Counted from the first letter of the stretch, positions 44,861 through 55,164 are shown. The stretch is 64,000 nucleotides of DNA from Halomonas sp. LBP4 (GCF_003202205.1 NZ_PDOG01000005.1:150178-214177), one strand, 5' to 3'. The notes: generated by a model from the letters alone, not told the origin. Numbers and translations: made by a program.

Positions 44861-46424
44861 GTAAGCGGTCATTCCAGAACGTCTGGACTTGCCCTTCGAT
44901 GTCTGACCGGAGAGGACTGTCGGCAAACAGCGCCTTCCAGCAGCGCGGTGTCAAATCTTCGGCGCGAGAGGCTGGATGGAGGGCGATGCGCTGAAGCACG
45001 TCGACCAGGTAGGTGTAGGGATCGACCCCCTGCAGCCGGCAGGTGGTCAGCAGGCTCTGCAGGATTCCGACATGCTCGGCGCGACCTCGCTCCAGCAGAA
45101 CAGCCAGTTTCTTCCCATGGGAATGCAGCGCAGCCCCCGCTCCAGGTGGTTGGTGTCGATCTGCACGTCGGGATCGGACAGGAACACCTCCCATGCTCCG
45201 TTGCCGCTTCAGCGCGTACTCGACGGCTTGGCGCAGCTGGTGGCGGGGCTCCAGATCGTCGCGGTGGTGTTGCTGGTCGCACCATTGCCAGAAGGCGCTG
45301 ACCCGCGGTTCGCTGTACTCGGTGCGTGCCTTCAGCTTGTCGGGCCCTTCCCGTCCCTTTTCGCGGATCCAGGTTTCGATCTCGTAGATCCCGGCAATCC
45401 GCAGCAAGGCTTCCTCCACCGCCTCGTCACTGCCCAGCGTCTTCTCGAAGTGCCGACGCGCATGGGCCCAGCATTCCGCGTGGGTGACCCCCGGTCGCTT
45501 CTCGGCATAGCACGCATAGGAGGCGTTACCGTCGGTCAGCAGCACTCCCTCGAAGTGCTTCCCCAGCACCTGGTCGATATGTGCCTTGGCCCGCGACGGG
45601 GAGAAGGTGAAGCTGATCTCGTCGTGGTCGCCGTACAGTGGCCAGAACCACGCCTCCTTCATCTTGCCCTTGCCTTTGCGGCCGGCCTTGATCGGCGTCT
45701 CGTCCATGGCCAGCACCTGGCTTTGCAGCACGTGCTCGAGCTGGGCGAGATGGATCGGCGAGAGCAGCGCCGCCGCGCGGGCGACCTGCTGGGTCAGCGT
45801 GGTACGACTGAGCTGGATCCCGGCCTGCAGCAGGCGTTGATGCTGGCGGTAGAGTGGCAGGTGGTAGCAGAACTTGTCGACCAGCATCCCGGCGATGAAG
45901 CTAACATCAGCCAGCGAGCCATCAAACAGCGTGGCCGGGGCCGGCGTGGTCTGGGGAACGGCATCGGCACTGACCTTAATCACCGGGCAGCGGTACTCCA
46001 GGATCTGATAGCTGGCCCGGCGTTGGGCCAGGCGGAAGGTGCTGCGCGTGGTGATCACCTCGACGTCGTCCAGCGACACGCCGTCGGGCAGGTCCGGCGC
46101 CACCTCGATGACCTTGACCGGCACCGCTTCATCGAAGCGCAGCCCGGTGTCGTTGACAGTATTCTGGCGTGCCTTGCGTCGCGGCTTCTTGCCAGGTGGT
46201 GCCTCTTCGTCTGGTTCGGGAGGCGGGGCCGGCAGATCCTCCATGCTGCTGAGCAGGCTCTGCTGCACGGCCGGGTCGATCTCCAGCAGGCGCTCGGACT
46301 TGCGGCCGAACAGCTGCCGATTGAACCAGTCGAGCTGTCGCTGGAGTGACGCGTTCTCTGCCATGAGCGCCGCCATATCGGCCAGGGATTGCTGATATTT
46401 CTGTTCCAAAGACGGCGACGACAC
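44661..46424 (-). pseudogene. tnpC: IS66 TnpC transposase with two compensating frameshifts
   Basis: 587-aa reading frame. Residues 1-~405 match TnpC: N-terminal coiled region, Zn/HTH segments, catalytic D in L-A-M-D-E-T-P-I and T-D-G-N-A-S-Y. An extra G near 45,190 and a missing G near 45,090 put about 33 residues out of frame; the alternative frame there reads E-V-F-L-S-D-P-D-V-Q-I-D-T-N-H-L-E-R-G, holding the catalytic Glu. Frame returns at A-E-H-V-G-I-L-Q. As written the enzyme lacks its Glu. The last ~67 residues run past the IS end into flanking DNA. GTG start. Confidence 0.7.
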
Positions 46425-46469
46425 GAAGCGATATTTACTGATGAATCAGGTCGTTATTCTACCGCATCA

Positions 46470-46820
46470 TCAGGCCGCTGACAGCTTGGGATGCCAGCGT
46501 TTGCGACGTTTCGTGACCACCAGGTCCAGCCCTTCGATCAAGGCCTCAAACTCGGCATGGCTGAGGGCGATGGCCTTGCCCGCGGACGGCGAGAGCGCGG
46601 AAAACCGGCCGCGTTCCAGGCGCTTGCTCCATATGCAGTAGCTACCCGCCTGGAAATACAGACACTTGAGCTGCGTCCGTCGTCGGTTGATGAAGAGGAA
46701 ACCGCGGCCGCTCAGCGGATTCTGCCCCAGCTGACGCCGCACCATGGCCGCCAGGCCATCATAGGAGCGCCGCATATCGGTGGGCTGGGTGCACAGCCAG
46801 AGCTGGACGGACGGTCTCAT
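46470..46820 (-). CDS. tnpB: IS66 accessory protein TnpB
   Basis: 116-aa protein from the ATG at 46820 (SD GAGGTGG), overlapping the tnpA stop by 4 bp. Contains the typical start V-Q-L-W-L-C and the central D-M-R-R-S-Y-D-G-L, G-R-G-F-L-F-I-N-R-R-R-T-Q-L-K and W-S-K-R-L-E-R-G-R-F motifs of the IS66 Orf2 family, needed for IS66 transposition. Confidence 0.9.
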   Translation of the reverse strand: MRPSVQLWLCTQPTDMRRSYDGLAAMVRRQLGQNPLSGRGFLFINRRRTQLKCLYFQAGSYCIWSKRLERGRFSALSPSAGKAIALSHAEFEALIEGLDLVVTKRRKRWHPKLSAA

Positions 46821-47134
46821 CGACCACCTCGCCGGAAACGCAGGCAAACGCCATCGCCCAGATCGAGCTCGATCTCCCAGCCTCGAGCATCATGCTCTGG
46901 CGCTTCATCAGGATCGGGCGCTATCACCGGGGCGAAGACGCAAGCCTCGGCACCGATAGGCCGAGATGTAGTCGGTGCCGCCCGCTTCAGTCGGCGCTTC
47001 CAGAGCTGGAACGAGCTTTTGGACAGGCCCTTCTGTTCACATAACACCCGCTGCGACAGACCGCTGCCGGCCTGTTCCTCGATCCAGGCCTGCCACTGCT
47101 CGGCCGGGTAGCATGGATGGCGTCTCGTCGACAT
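46817..47134 (-). CDS. tnpA: IS66 accessory protein TnpA
   Basis: 105-aa protein with an N-terminal helix-turn-helix (S-G-L-S-Q-R-V-L-C-E-Q-K-G-L-S, F-Q-L-W-K-R-R-L) typical of the IS3/IS911/IS66 TnpA group, and an acidic C-terminus ending in G-D-G-V-C-L-R-F. First gene of the tnpABC operon. Confidence 0.85.
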   Translation of the reverse strand: MSTRRHPCYPAEQWQAWIEEQAGSGLSQRVLCEQKGLSKSSFQLWKRRLKRAAPTTSRPIGAEACVFAPVIAPDPDEAPEHDARGWEIELDLGDGVCLRFRRGGR

Positions 47135-47323
47135 AGGAACTGACTCCCCGTCGTTGGATGACGGGAGCAGCGTAGGGGGTCAGGCCGCTTCGAGAAATGA
47201 CGCGCCGGAATGGCCGGTTACGTCTGAAGTACGAAGGTGCCTCCAAGAGCACCTCCTCTCCGAGGAGCAGGGAGCCGTCAGTGGTAACGTGTTGCTGGCC
47301 ACCCCCAGAGATATGGAGAGAAG

Positions 47324-48812
47324 ATGACGGCACCGGCTGTTCCCAGGCCCGTGAAGTTGACCAGCGAGCAGTCCCAGATCGTCGGCTTCAAGGGGATGCA
47401 GCTGGTCGTGAAGGCTTACGCCGGTACCGGCAAGACCTTCACGCTGGTCCAATTCACCCTGGCCAATCGCGACAAGCGCTTCCTCTACCTGGCCTACAAC
47501 CGGGCCATCCGTGATGAGGCCGTCGGGAAGTTCCCCAGTCACGTCGACTGCAAAACCTCTCATCAACTCGCTTACGCCGAGATAGGTCGCCACTACCAGC
47601 ACAAGCTGGCGCCCAATCTGCGCATGAAGGAGGTAGCGGAAACTATTCAGGCTCCGAACTGGCGGGTGGCCGCTGATGTCATCGCCACCCTCAACAACTT
47701 CATGGTCAGTGCGGAGAAAGCTATCAGCCCGCGGCTCTTCTGTATCGCTGACAACAGCAAGACCGGGGAGAAGAGCAGGTCGCAATACGCCCGCATGGTG
47801 AGTCAGTTGGCAACATCGTTATGGGAGAAGATGATCGATAAGGATCATCCCTGCCCTGTTACCCATGACGCCTACTTCAAGCTCTACCAGCTTCAGCAGC
47901 CCGATCTGTCTCGTCGGTACGACATCATCCTCTATGACGAGGGCCAGGATGGCACCGCGGTCACAACCGCGCTTGTCACGAGTCAATCGTGTGGACTGGT
48001 GATCTGCGGTGATCGGCACCAGCAGATCTACGCGTTCCGTGGTGCCCGGGATGCCCTGGATGACCACGCCTTGGCTGGGGCTGAGAGGCGGTATCTCACG
48101 CAGAGCTTTCGCTTCGGCCCCCAGGTTGCCGCTGTTGCCAATGCGCTGCTGGCGCTGAAAGGTGAGACGCGGCCGGTTCCAGGGGCTCGGTAAGGCGGAT
48201 CGTGTTTCATCCTCACGTGATTTCAGGCTCGGCTCATGCCCCGGGTCTATCACGTTCCTAGCGCGTACCGTCATGGGTGTGATCCAGATGGCCATGTACT
48301 TCAGCAGGAAGGGGCTTCCCCTGACACTCGTCGGTGGGGAGGAAGCGTATGCCCTGGCTCCCCTGGAGAACGCGTACTGGCTGTCACGTGGAGAGCGCGG
48401 CAGGATCACCGATAGGCGGCTTGCCCGAGAGTTTCCCTCGTTCCGGGACTATGTCGAGATGGCGGAGGAGACCAAGGACGCGGAGATGCTGCGCACCATC
48501 AAGATTCTCGACTCCACCCGTAACCTTCCCCAGGACCTTGCCCGCCTCCGTCAGAGCCTGACTTCTGCAGATGCCCCGATGGTGACACTCTGCACCGCTC
48601 ACAGAGCCAAGGGCCTAGAGTGGCCGTGGGTCTACCTCATGGATGACTTTCCAGACGTGCTGAGCCCCGACCTCGATGCAGAGGCCCGCGACCAGGAGAT
48701 CAATCTGCTCTATGTGGCGGCCACTCGCGCACAGGAGCACCTGGTGCTCAACGAACAGGCCGAGGCCGTCGTGCGCTACATGGCCCGGCAGCGCCGACGC
48801 CTCCCGGCCTAA
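47324..48812 (+). pseudogene. UvrD-like helicase, split by one frameshift
   Basis: ATG at 47324 follows GGAGAGAAG. Frame 1 (to 48193) carries Walker A Y-A-G-T-G-K-T, Walker B L-Y-D-E-G-Q-D, and the R-H-Q-Q-I-Y-A-F-R-G and F-R-F-G motifs. The remainder (48162-48812) continues in another frame with the helicase C-terminus: T-A-H-R-A-K-G-L-E-W and L-L-Y-V-A-A-T-R-A-Q-E-H. One extra C near 48180 accounts for the split; restored, the protein is about 495 aa. No RelE-like domain is present, unlike the UvrD protein at 23307. Lies upstream of traF as part of the conjugative backbone. Mutation or sequencing error cannot be told apart. Confidence 0.75.
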
Positions 48813-48846
48813 CGTAACCACCTCCATCACCAGATAGCTCACACAC

Positions 48847-48870
48847 GGGTGTTCCGCATGCGGAACACCC
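48847..48870. promoter_or_regulatory. 24-bp perfect palindrome, copy 2
   Basis: GGGTGTTCCGCA / TGCGGAACACCC, perfect over 24 bp, 99 bp before the traF ATG. Its inner 18 bp are identical to 18664-18681. Candidate operator in front of the transfer genes. Confidence 0.55.
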
Positions 48871-48968
48871 ATTGACTGGTTGTGCCCTTCATGGGCACGT
48901 CGGCGCAGGGGTGCTGGCGCCATACCGGCCTACCATGGTTCAAATCGGAAAATCCGTGCGAGTTGCCC

Positions 48969-49994
48969 ATGAACACGACCCTTAAACCGATCGCTGTGGC
49001 CATCATTGCTGCCTCACTGACAGCGATGGGAACGCATGCGTTGGCAGAGCCCCAGGAACGCTTCATTGAGCGCAAGGCCGAGGGGTGGTTCTTCTACAAC
49101 GAAGAGCTCGAGAAGGAACCTGAGGAGCAACCCGAGCCAGAGCCGGTCAAGTCGCCACAGAACGTCACCACCACGACGCCACCCCCACAATCCAGGTCAC
49201 CAGCACCTGCGGAGTCTGCAGAGCCTCAACCGCCGGCGCCGCTTTCGGCCAAGTGGCTCAGGGAGAACATGCAGAAGTACATGGATGCGGCCTTCGACAA
49301 CCCCACGGTCGAGAATGTCCAGGCCTTCCTGTACCTCCAGCGCTACGCCATGGATCAGAGCTCCGAGTTTGCCCAGGTGGCAGAACGGGCTCGCTTGGGC
49401 AATCCGATGCTAGACGAGACCACCCGCCGTCCTCTGGCGACGTTCGCCTCGCAGGACCTGGATAGGCAGGCCGGGCAGGCAAGATCAGAGATCCTCGCCA
49501 GCCTGGCAGAAAAAGTAGGTGTCTTCTTCTTCTATGAGAGCGATTGCGGGCTGTGTCGCACCATGTCCCCCATCCTGGCCCAGCTGAACCGGCAGTTCGT
49601 CACGACGCCCATCAGCATGGATGGGAAGGACTTGCCCGGGGACCCCTTCCCCAACATGCGCCCCGATGCAGGGCATGCGGAGCAGCTCGGTGTCCAGGTG
49701 CTGCCCGCCGTGTATCTCGCCTCCCCAGAGGGGGCGTTCGTGCCAGTCGCTCAGGGAGCCGTATCACTCACCGACCTCCAGGAGAGGATCGTACTGGGAG
49801 CCCTCCAGCAGGGCTGGATCTCTCCTGATGACTTCAACAGGACGCGCCCGATCACGAATGCAGACATGAGCCTGGCGAAGTCCGCCCCCCTCTCAGCACT
49901 CGAGGAGATGGGGATCACTGACGAAACCGGCTTCATACCGCCCGAGGTTCTACTCCAGCACATGGCCAACGCACAGCGAGGGATGCAGCAATGA
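48969..49994 (+). CDS. traF: conjugal transfer protein TraF
   Basis: 341-aa protein from the ATG at 48969, chosen because it opens a Sec signal peptide ending near A-L-A. A proline/glutamate-rich linker (about residues 40-85) precedes a thioredoxin-like domain with F-F-F-Y-E-S-D-C-G-L-C-R-T-M, a C-x2-C motif. TraF is a periplasmic protein needed for F-type pilus assembly. The stop overlaps the traH start by 4 bp, and the order traF-traH-traG matches F, SXT/R391 and IncC transfer regions. Confidence 0.85.
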   Translation: MNTTLKPIAVAIIAASLTAMGTHALAEPQERFIERKAEGWFFYNEELEKEPEEQPEPEPVKSPQNVTTTTPPPQSRSPAPAESAEPQPPAPLSAKWLRENMQKYMDAAFDNPTVENVQAFLYLQRYAMDQSSEFAQVAERARLGNPMLDETTRRPLATFASQDLDRQAGQARSEILASLAEKVGVFFFYESDCGLCRTMSPILAQLNRQFVTTPISMDGKDLPGDPFPNMRPDAGHAEQLGVQVLPAVYLASPEGAFVPVAQGAVSLTDLQERIVLGALQQGWISPDDFNRTRPITNADMSLAKSAPLSALEEMGITDETGFIPPEVLLQHMANAQRGMQQ

Positions 49995-51397
49995 CCAGAT
50001 CGATCACTCTTCGGAAGACCCTGCTGGCAACATGCATCAGCGCTGCTCTATTGGGTGCCACGCTGCCTGCGTCGGCCAGCGGTCTCCAGAACCAGCTGGA
50101 TCGTGTCTTCGATGGCATGAGTAACGTCACCCCTCCCGGTGTTTGGGAATCCCAACGCCGAGGGGTGATTACCGGTGGCCGGATCACGACCAAGGCGCCC
50201 ATCATGACCGAATCCCTGGTGCGCGTTACGCCTCCGTCCTGGAAAGGCGGCTGTGGAGGCGTGGACATGCATCTTGGGAGTTTCAGTTTCATCAACAGCG
50301 AGCAGATGGTTCAGTTGCTCCGGTCGGTGGCCGCGAACGCCCAGGGCTATGTCTTCCAGCTGGCGCTCGATAACGTGTTCCCGCAAGGGGCGAAATGGAT
50401 CGAGAACTTCCAGAAGAAGATCCAGGCACTTAACCGCGCCATGCTCAACTCCTGCGAGGCCGCACAGGGCGTGGTGAACGACACGATCTCGGCGATGGGC
50501 TTTAGCTCCGAGGTCAAGGGAATGACCGAAGCCTCTGCCACCGGCATGGTGGATGACTTCTTCAGTGGCTTCTCGGAGTCCAGCGGCAAACCCACGGTTA
50601 ATCTGCTTGAGGAAGTGGATGCGCCGCGCCGCAAGGAAATGCTCGGGAACGTGGTCTGGAAAGAGCTCCGCCGACATGGTGTTCAGAGCTGGTTCCACGG
50701 CGGTGACGTGCAGCTTCTGGAGGCCATCATGTCCATCAGCGGCACCATCATCGTGGGCGAGGCCACCGACGACGGTGAGACCCCGATCACCACGATTGCT
50801 GGCAACAGGTTGACACTGTCCGACCTGATCGACGGCGGCACGGTGGAGATGTACTCATGCGGTGGCGATACCACCGAGTGCAAGATGGACTCGGGTTCCA
50901 CGACCAGTAGCGTCAACATCAAAGGGTTCGGACAACACATCCAGGACATGCTACTCGGGAACGCCTCGAGCCCGGGCATCATCGGCAAGATGAGCGTCAA
51001 CACAGGTGCGCTCACTAACGAAGAAGAAGCCTTCATGGCCAACTTGCCCGGCAGCGCGGCAACCTTCCTCCGCAACCTGGTGATCGCCAACCCCAGCACT
51101 GCTCGGCTCTTCGCCGAAGAGAGCTCCAAGGCACTGGCACTCAACATCACCTACAGCATCGCTTCTGAGATGCTGAGGTCGGCAGAACAAGCCATCGGCT
51201 CCAGCAACAACGACTGGGCGGCCAAGGCCGTAACCTCGCTTCACCAGTCCTCAGCACGACTCAGCCAGGAATACACCATGCTGGCCAACGAGTACGGCAC
51301 CATGAATGACCTGGTCAGAGACTACTCGGCCCTCATCGAGAACACCCGCGTTGCTCGATACACCCTTCGGGAAATGTCGAAGGGCGGAGGTCAGTGA
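49991..51397 (+). CDS. traH: conjugal transfer protein TraH
   Basis: 468-aa protein with a Sec signal peptide (L-P-A-S-A-S near residue 28). The early motif S-W-K-G-G-C-G-G-V-D and L-G-S-F-S-F-I-N are typical of TraH, which works with TraF and TraW in F-type pilus assembly at the outer membrane. Long helical C-terminus. Translationally coupled to traF; traG begins 1 bp after its stop. Confidence 0.9.
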   Translation: MTRSITLRKTLLATCISAALLGATLPASASGLQNQLDRVFDGMSNVTPPGVWESQRRGVITGGRITTKAPIMTESLVRVTPPSWKGGCGGVDMHLGSFSFINSEQMVQLLRSVAANAQGYVFQLALDNVFPQGAKWIENFQKKIQALNRAMLNSCEAAQGVVNDTISAMGFSSEVKGMTEASATGMVDDFFSGFSESSGKPTVNLLEEVDAPRRKEMLGNVVWKELRRHGVQSWFHGGDVQLLEAIMSISGTIIVGEATDDGETPITTIAGNRLTLSDLIDGGTVEMYSCGGDTTECKMDSGSTTSSVNIKGFGQHIQDMLLGNASSPGIIGKMSVNTGALTNEEEAFMANLPGSAATFLRNLVIANPSTARLFAEESSKALALNITYSIASEMLRSAEQAIGSSNNDWAAKAVTSLHQSSARLSQEYTMLANEYGTMNDLVRDYSALIENTRVARYTLREMSKGGGQ

Positions 51398-51398
51398 C

Positions 51399-54300
51399 AT
51401 GTTCACGATCTATTCCATTGGTGACTCCGCCTTCCTTGAGCAGATTCTAATAGCCATCTCGATGATCACCGGGACGGGTGATTTCGAGCAGATGGTCGGA
51501 GTAGGGCTGCTCATCGGCGTGCTGATCATGGCCTTTCAGTCGCTTTTCCAGGGCGGCCAAAAGATCCCCTTCCAGCAGATCTTGGTCTGCTGGATCATAT
51601 ACGCCTGTGCCTTCGGGCCCTCCTCCACCGTGGTGATCGAGGACGCATATACAGGTGATGCTCGTGTTGTCGCCAACGTGCCCGTAGGCGTTGGCGCGGC
51701 CGGGGGGATCATCTCGAACGTAGGCTATTCCATTACCCGCATGTTTGAAACTGGCTATGGGCCAATTGCTCCTGGCATCACGAACTCCTACTTTGCTGAT
51801 GCCTTGAAACTACTGAACGACGCTCGACGATCCCTAGCCGACCCGGAAGTTTTCCAGGCGCTCAATGAGGCAAATGGGGGTGGCTACGTCAACATTCGTC
51901 AGTCCATTATGAACTACATTCAGGAGTGCACCCTGCTCAAGATCGATCGTGGCGAGGTCACCATCGATGAGCTGATGCGCACCCACATTACTCCTGCCAT
52001 GCGCTTCAACTCGGCAGTCTATGGAACACAGATCTACGATACCCCCGGCAACCAGAACGGCTCCTATTACAACTGCTCCGATGGTCACCTGGTACTCGAG
52101 GCCATGCTGGATAAAACCAACGACAGCCAGGTGCAGCAGGCGGTCTCGACTGTCCTGAGCCGCGACCCGACCTACATGTCTGCCAGCGGACAGATCAATG
52201 ATGCCATGCAGGCACTAGGGATCGCGGCCAGTTCAGCACAGAATTACATGAAAACAGCGATCATTGAGCCCCTCTACTACGACGCTGCTTCTGGCAAGTA
52301 CCAGGAGATGCGCGACTACACCTCGGCGATCATGGTCAATCAGGCCATACAGCAGCGGAATACCCAGTGGGCGGCCGAGCAATCGATGTTCATGAGCATC
52401 GTGCGCCCGATGCTGACCTTCATCGAGGGTTTCGTCTATGCCATTACACCTTTCATGGCGTTCCTGATTGTGCTCGGGGGGTTCGGCATCAAGCTCGTTT
52501 CGAAATACGGCCAGATGCTGCTCTGGACTCAGCTCTGGATGCCCGTTCTCTCCATCGTCAACCTCTTCCTCTACATGTCGGCCTCCAATGAGATGGCGTC
52601 CTACAGCATGGATACCATGGGGCTGTACTCCTTCTACGCCCTGGACCGGTCAAGCGATATTCTCGAGAACTGGATCGCCACTGGGGGCATGCTGGCCGCA
52701 GCGACGCCAATCCTTACTCTGGTACTTGTCACCGGCTCTTCCTATGCCATGACCAGCCTGGCGGGCAGGATGCAGGGCGCCGATCATGTGAACGAGAAGC
52801 AGTCGACGCCTGATGCGATGACCAACGGCGCAGTGATGGCCAATATGCCAAGCGCCACCCAGGACCCGACCAGCGGGCTTCGTGCGACGGGCGCCGATCA
52901 GGCGGTGGGGTCAATGAAAATTGGCTCTCAGCTGAGCTCCAGCCTGCAGTCCGCCGAACAGCACATGGAATCAGCGCAGCAGAAGTTCGGCGCTTCCCTC
53001 TCGAACGCCATCACTGCCGGCGGCAATCAGACCCAGTCCTATGAGCGAATGTCGTCTCTGGGCAGCACCGTGTCCAGCATGGGAGGGCAGTCATCCACTG
53101 CTATTAGCGAAGCAGCCGCCGACTTCCGCCAGCAATACGGTATCGATGCTAAGCACCAGAGCGCGATTGAAGGTGCGATGACCGTCAGTGCCTCTGGTGG
53201 TGGGGGGTTGTCGCTACCAGCCGGTCTGTTCAGTGCTGGCGGTCAAGTGGCCAACATGACGAAGGACTCCGACAGCAATACCTACAGCATGTCACAGGAC
53301 CAGGTGGACGGATTCCTGAACAAGGCCGGCTTCACCGAGCAAAACCGAGCTGAATTGACCCAGGGCCTGACAGACAGCTTCGCCCAGGCGAACAAGGACC
53401 AGATGACGGCCACCTGGGGAGCCCAGAATGCCTCCCAGATCCAGTCCTCGGCAGAAGAGGCCTCCACCGCCACTCAGTCGTACTCCGAGATGCAGTCGCT
53501 GGGGATGCAATTCAACAGCGACGAGTCCCACGGGTACATGTACCTCTCCAACAATATCCTGGACGAGAACAACCCCGGTGGACGTGAGGCAATGAGCCAG
53601 CTGCAGACATCAATGATGCATGCGCCCCAGAGCGTCCGTGCGGAGGCCGCCGAGCGAGCGGATGTCCTCGAGGACGTGCATGGCATGCCCAGTGCCAACG
53701 CGCAGGTGGTGGCGCAGCTGGAGGCCCTGAGCAATCAGAGCAACTACGATACGCCTCAGGAATATATGGGTGCCTTCAATGACACCCTGAGAATCGTGGG
53801 CTCGGCGACGGGACGCGACTTCGGTGCCGCCGGTGACGCTACTGCCAACCAGAAGCTCGCCGACTCGACTCCGGCTATGGATGGCAGTGTCACCGATGAC
53901 GTGGGCTCCCGCATCCAAGGCGTGGGAGCAAGCCCGTCAGGCCAGACCGGCGTCGCCGGCTTCCAGGGCCAGGCGGCGAGCGCCCGTCCTGATGCTGGGG
54001 CTGCCGTTGAGCACAACTCCAACGTGTCACCCGTGATCCAAAGCGATTACGACGCGAAAACTGGTCGCGTAGAGGGAGCAGCGCAAGGGTTCTACCAAGA
54101 ACAGGTCGAACAGCGACTGCCCGACGCCGAGCATGTCCTGAACACGGATGCCGGCGATCCCGGGAAAGCCGTTGCTCGCCAGGATAGGCTCGGTGCCCTC
54201 CTCGACACAGCCGGCGAGGCCGGCGCCGACTTCATGATGAACCTTTCGGGCACGAACCCGATGGTCCTGGGCTCTATCCAGGAGAAACTCGAAAACGGCG

Positions 54301-55070
54301 AGGCACTGGAAAACATCCCGCAGATGAGTGACTACGCCGGGACTGTCAGCGAAGAAGTGGCACTCGCCGCAGTCGGTCGGGCGAACGGCGACAACTCGCA
54401 TTACGAGTCCCTCTCCCCGGCCGACCAGGGCCGGGTGTTGCTGGCCGAGGCCGCCACCAACATCCAGGGAGCAGAGTACCGGGATGTCACCCAGGAACAA
54501 CAGCAGCAGGCCTTCGAGGCCATGGTGACCCGGGCAGAACACGAGTTTGGCCTTAGCCAGGCTACGTCACAGTATTATGCCGCCCAGTTTGTCGATGGCG
54601 AAGGGTCCAATCGCTACCGTGAGCATGGTCAGGAAGCGCTTCGCGCCGAGTACATGCACAACACCGGCAAGACTCCGGAGCAGCTCACCGAGCAAGACGA
54701 GAAGAACATCGAGAGCATCGGAGCTCGAATCGAGAATGCCGCCTTGGCAGATGGACACGCCGATTCGGTCCTGGCACCGGTGGATCGTTTCTATGACCTC
54801 CACACGGGAGGGGCGGCCTTCGGACAGGGGCACAGTGACGTTCAAATTGAGCCACTGGAGCAAGCCCCGGCACCGGCGCAGCCTGCAGCGCCTGCTCCAT
54901 CCAACCCGGCTCCCGCCGAGCCCCAGCCAGCTGGTCGGGAAGAACCCACCGAGTCGATGCAACCGAAGTACCTCGACCCGAATGCACCGTCCACCACTGG
55001 CGGAGAGAACGAGCTGGTGCTGCCGACCGCATCAGCATCGGACGGCAGTTCGGACAGTCGCTCGGGCTAG
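51399..55070 (+). CDS. traG: mating-pair stabilisation protein TraG
   Basis: 1223-aa protein from ATG 51399, immediately after traH. The N-terminal ~470 residues hold the TraG_N membrane region with several hydrophobic helices (for example about residues 28-50, 350-400 and 435-470). The C-terminal 750 residues are hydrophilic, rich in Q, S, A and G, with an acidic proline-rich tail. In F-like systems TraG acts in pilus assembly and mating-pair stabilisation, and its C-terminal part is recognised by entry exclusion proteins. The tail is followed by a clear terminator at 55119. Confidence 0.85.
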   Translation: MFTIYSIGDSAFLEQILIAISMITGTGDFEQMVGVGLLIGVLIMAFQSLFQGGQKIPFQQILVCWIIYACAFGPSSTVVIEDAYTGDARVVANVPVGVGAAGGIISNVGYSITRMFETGYGPIAPGITNSYFADALKLLNDARRSLADPEVFQALNEANGGGYVNIRQSIMNYIQECTLLKIDRGEVTIDELMRTHITPAMRFNSAVYGTQIYDTPGNQNGSYYNCSDGHLVLEAMLDKTNDSQVQQAVSTVLSRDPTYMSASGQINDAMQALGIAASSAQNYMKTAIIEPLYYDAASGKYQEMRDYTSAIMVNQAIQQRNTQWAAEQSMFMSIVRPMLTFIEGFVYAITPFMAFLIVLGGFGIKLVSKYGQMLLWTQLWMPVLSIVNLFLYMSASNEMASYSMDTMGLYSFYALDRSSDILENWIATGGMLAAATPILTLVLVTGSSYAMTSLAGRMQGADHVNEKQSTPDAMTNGAVMANMPSATQDPTSGLRATGADQAVGSMKIGSQLSSSLQSAEQHMESAQQKFGASLSNAITAGGNQTQSYERMSSLGSTVSSMGGQSSTAISEAAADFRQQYGIDAKHQSAIEGAMTVSASGGGGLSLPAGLFSAGGQVANMTKDSDSNTYSMSQDQVDGFLNKAGFTEQNRAELTQGLTDSFAQANKDQMTATWGAQNASQIQSSAEEASTATQSYSEMQSLGMQFNSDESHGYMYLSNNILDENNPGGREAMSQLQTSMMHAPQSVRAEAAERADVLEDVHGMPSANAQVVAQLEALSNQSNYDTPQEYMGAFNDTLRIVGSATGRDFGAAGDATANQKLADSTPAMDGSVTDDVGSRIQGVGASPSGQTGVAGFQGQAASARPDAGAAVEHNSNVSPVIQSDYDAKTGRVEGAAQGFYQEQVEQRLPDAEHVLNTDAGDPGKAVARQDRLGALLDTAGEAGADFMMNLSGTNPMVLGSIQEKLENGEALENIPQMSDYAGTVSEEVALAAVGRANGDNSHYESLSPADQGRVLLAEAATNIQGAEYRDVTQEQQQQAFEAMVTRAEHEFGLSQATSQYYAAQFVDGEGSNRYREHGQEALRAEYMHNTGKTPEQLTEQDEKNIESIGARIENAALADGHADSVLAPVDRFYDLHTGGAAFGQGHSDVQIEPLEQAPAPAQPAAPAPSNPAPAEPQPAGREEPTESMQPKYLDPNAPSTTGGENELVLPTASASDGSSDSRSG

Positions 55071-55118
55071 CCTGGGGCAACACCCGCAAGGTGTGAAATC
55101 AACTACAATCCAACGAAA

Positions 55119-55140
55119 AAGGGAGCCTCCGGGCTCCCTT
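55119..55140 (+). terminator. Rho-independent terminator after traG
   Basis: AAGGGAGCC-TCCG-GGCTCCCTT, preceded by a run of A, 48 bp past the traG stop. Usable in both directions because an A run lies on the left; it would also end the convergent small membrane gene. Confidence 0.75.
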
Positions 55141-55164
55141 CACACTTTCGATGGTTGCGGCTGT

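Larger units (their letters stand above)
44861..47221 (-). mobile_element. IS66-family element
   Basis: 2361 bp with imperfect inverted ends, GTAAGCGGTCATTCCAG at the left and GTAACCGGCCATTCCGG (read inward) at the right. Encodes tnpA, tnpB and tnpC in the usual order. IS66 normally makes an 8-bp duplication, but the flanks (CCTTGAGA and GTCTGAAG) do not match, so recombination or deletion occurred after insertion. Confidence 0.85.

Noticed and set aside
44976..46349. 457-aa plus-strand open frame
   Set aside because: Antisense to IS66 tnpC, whose family motifs are clear.
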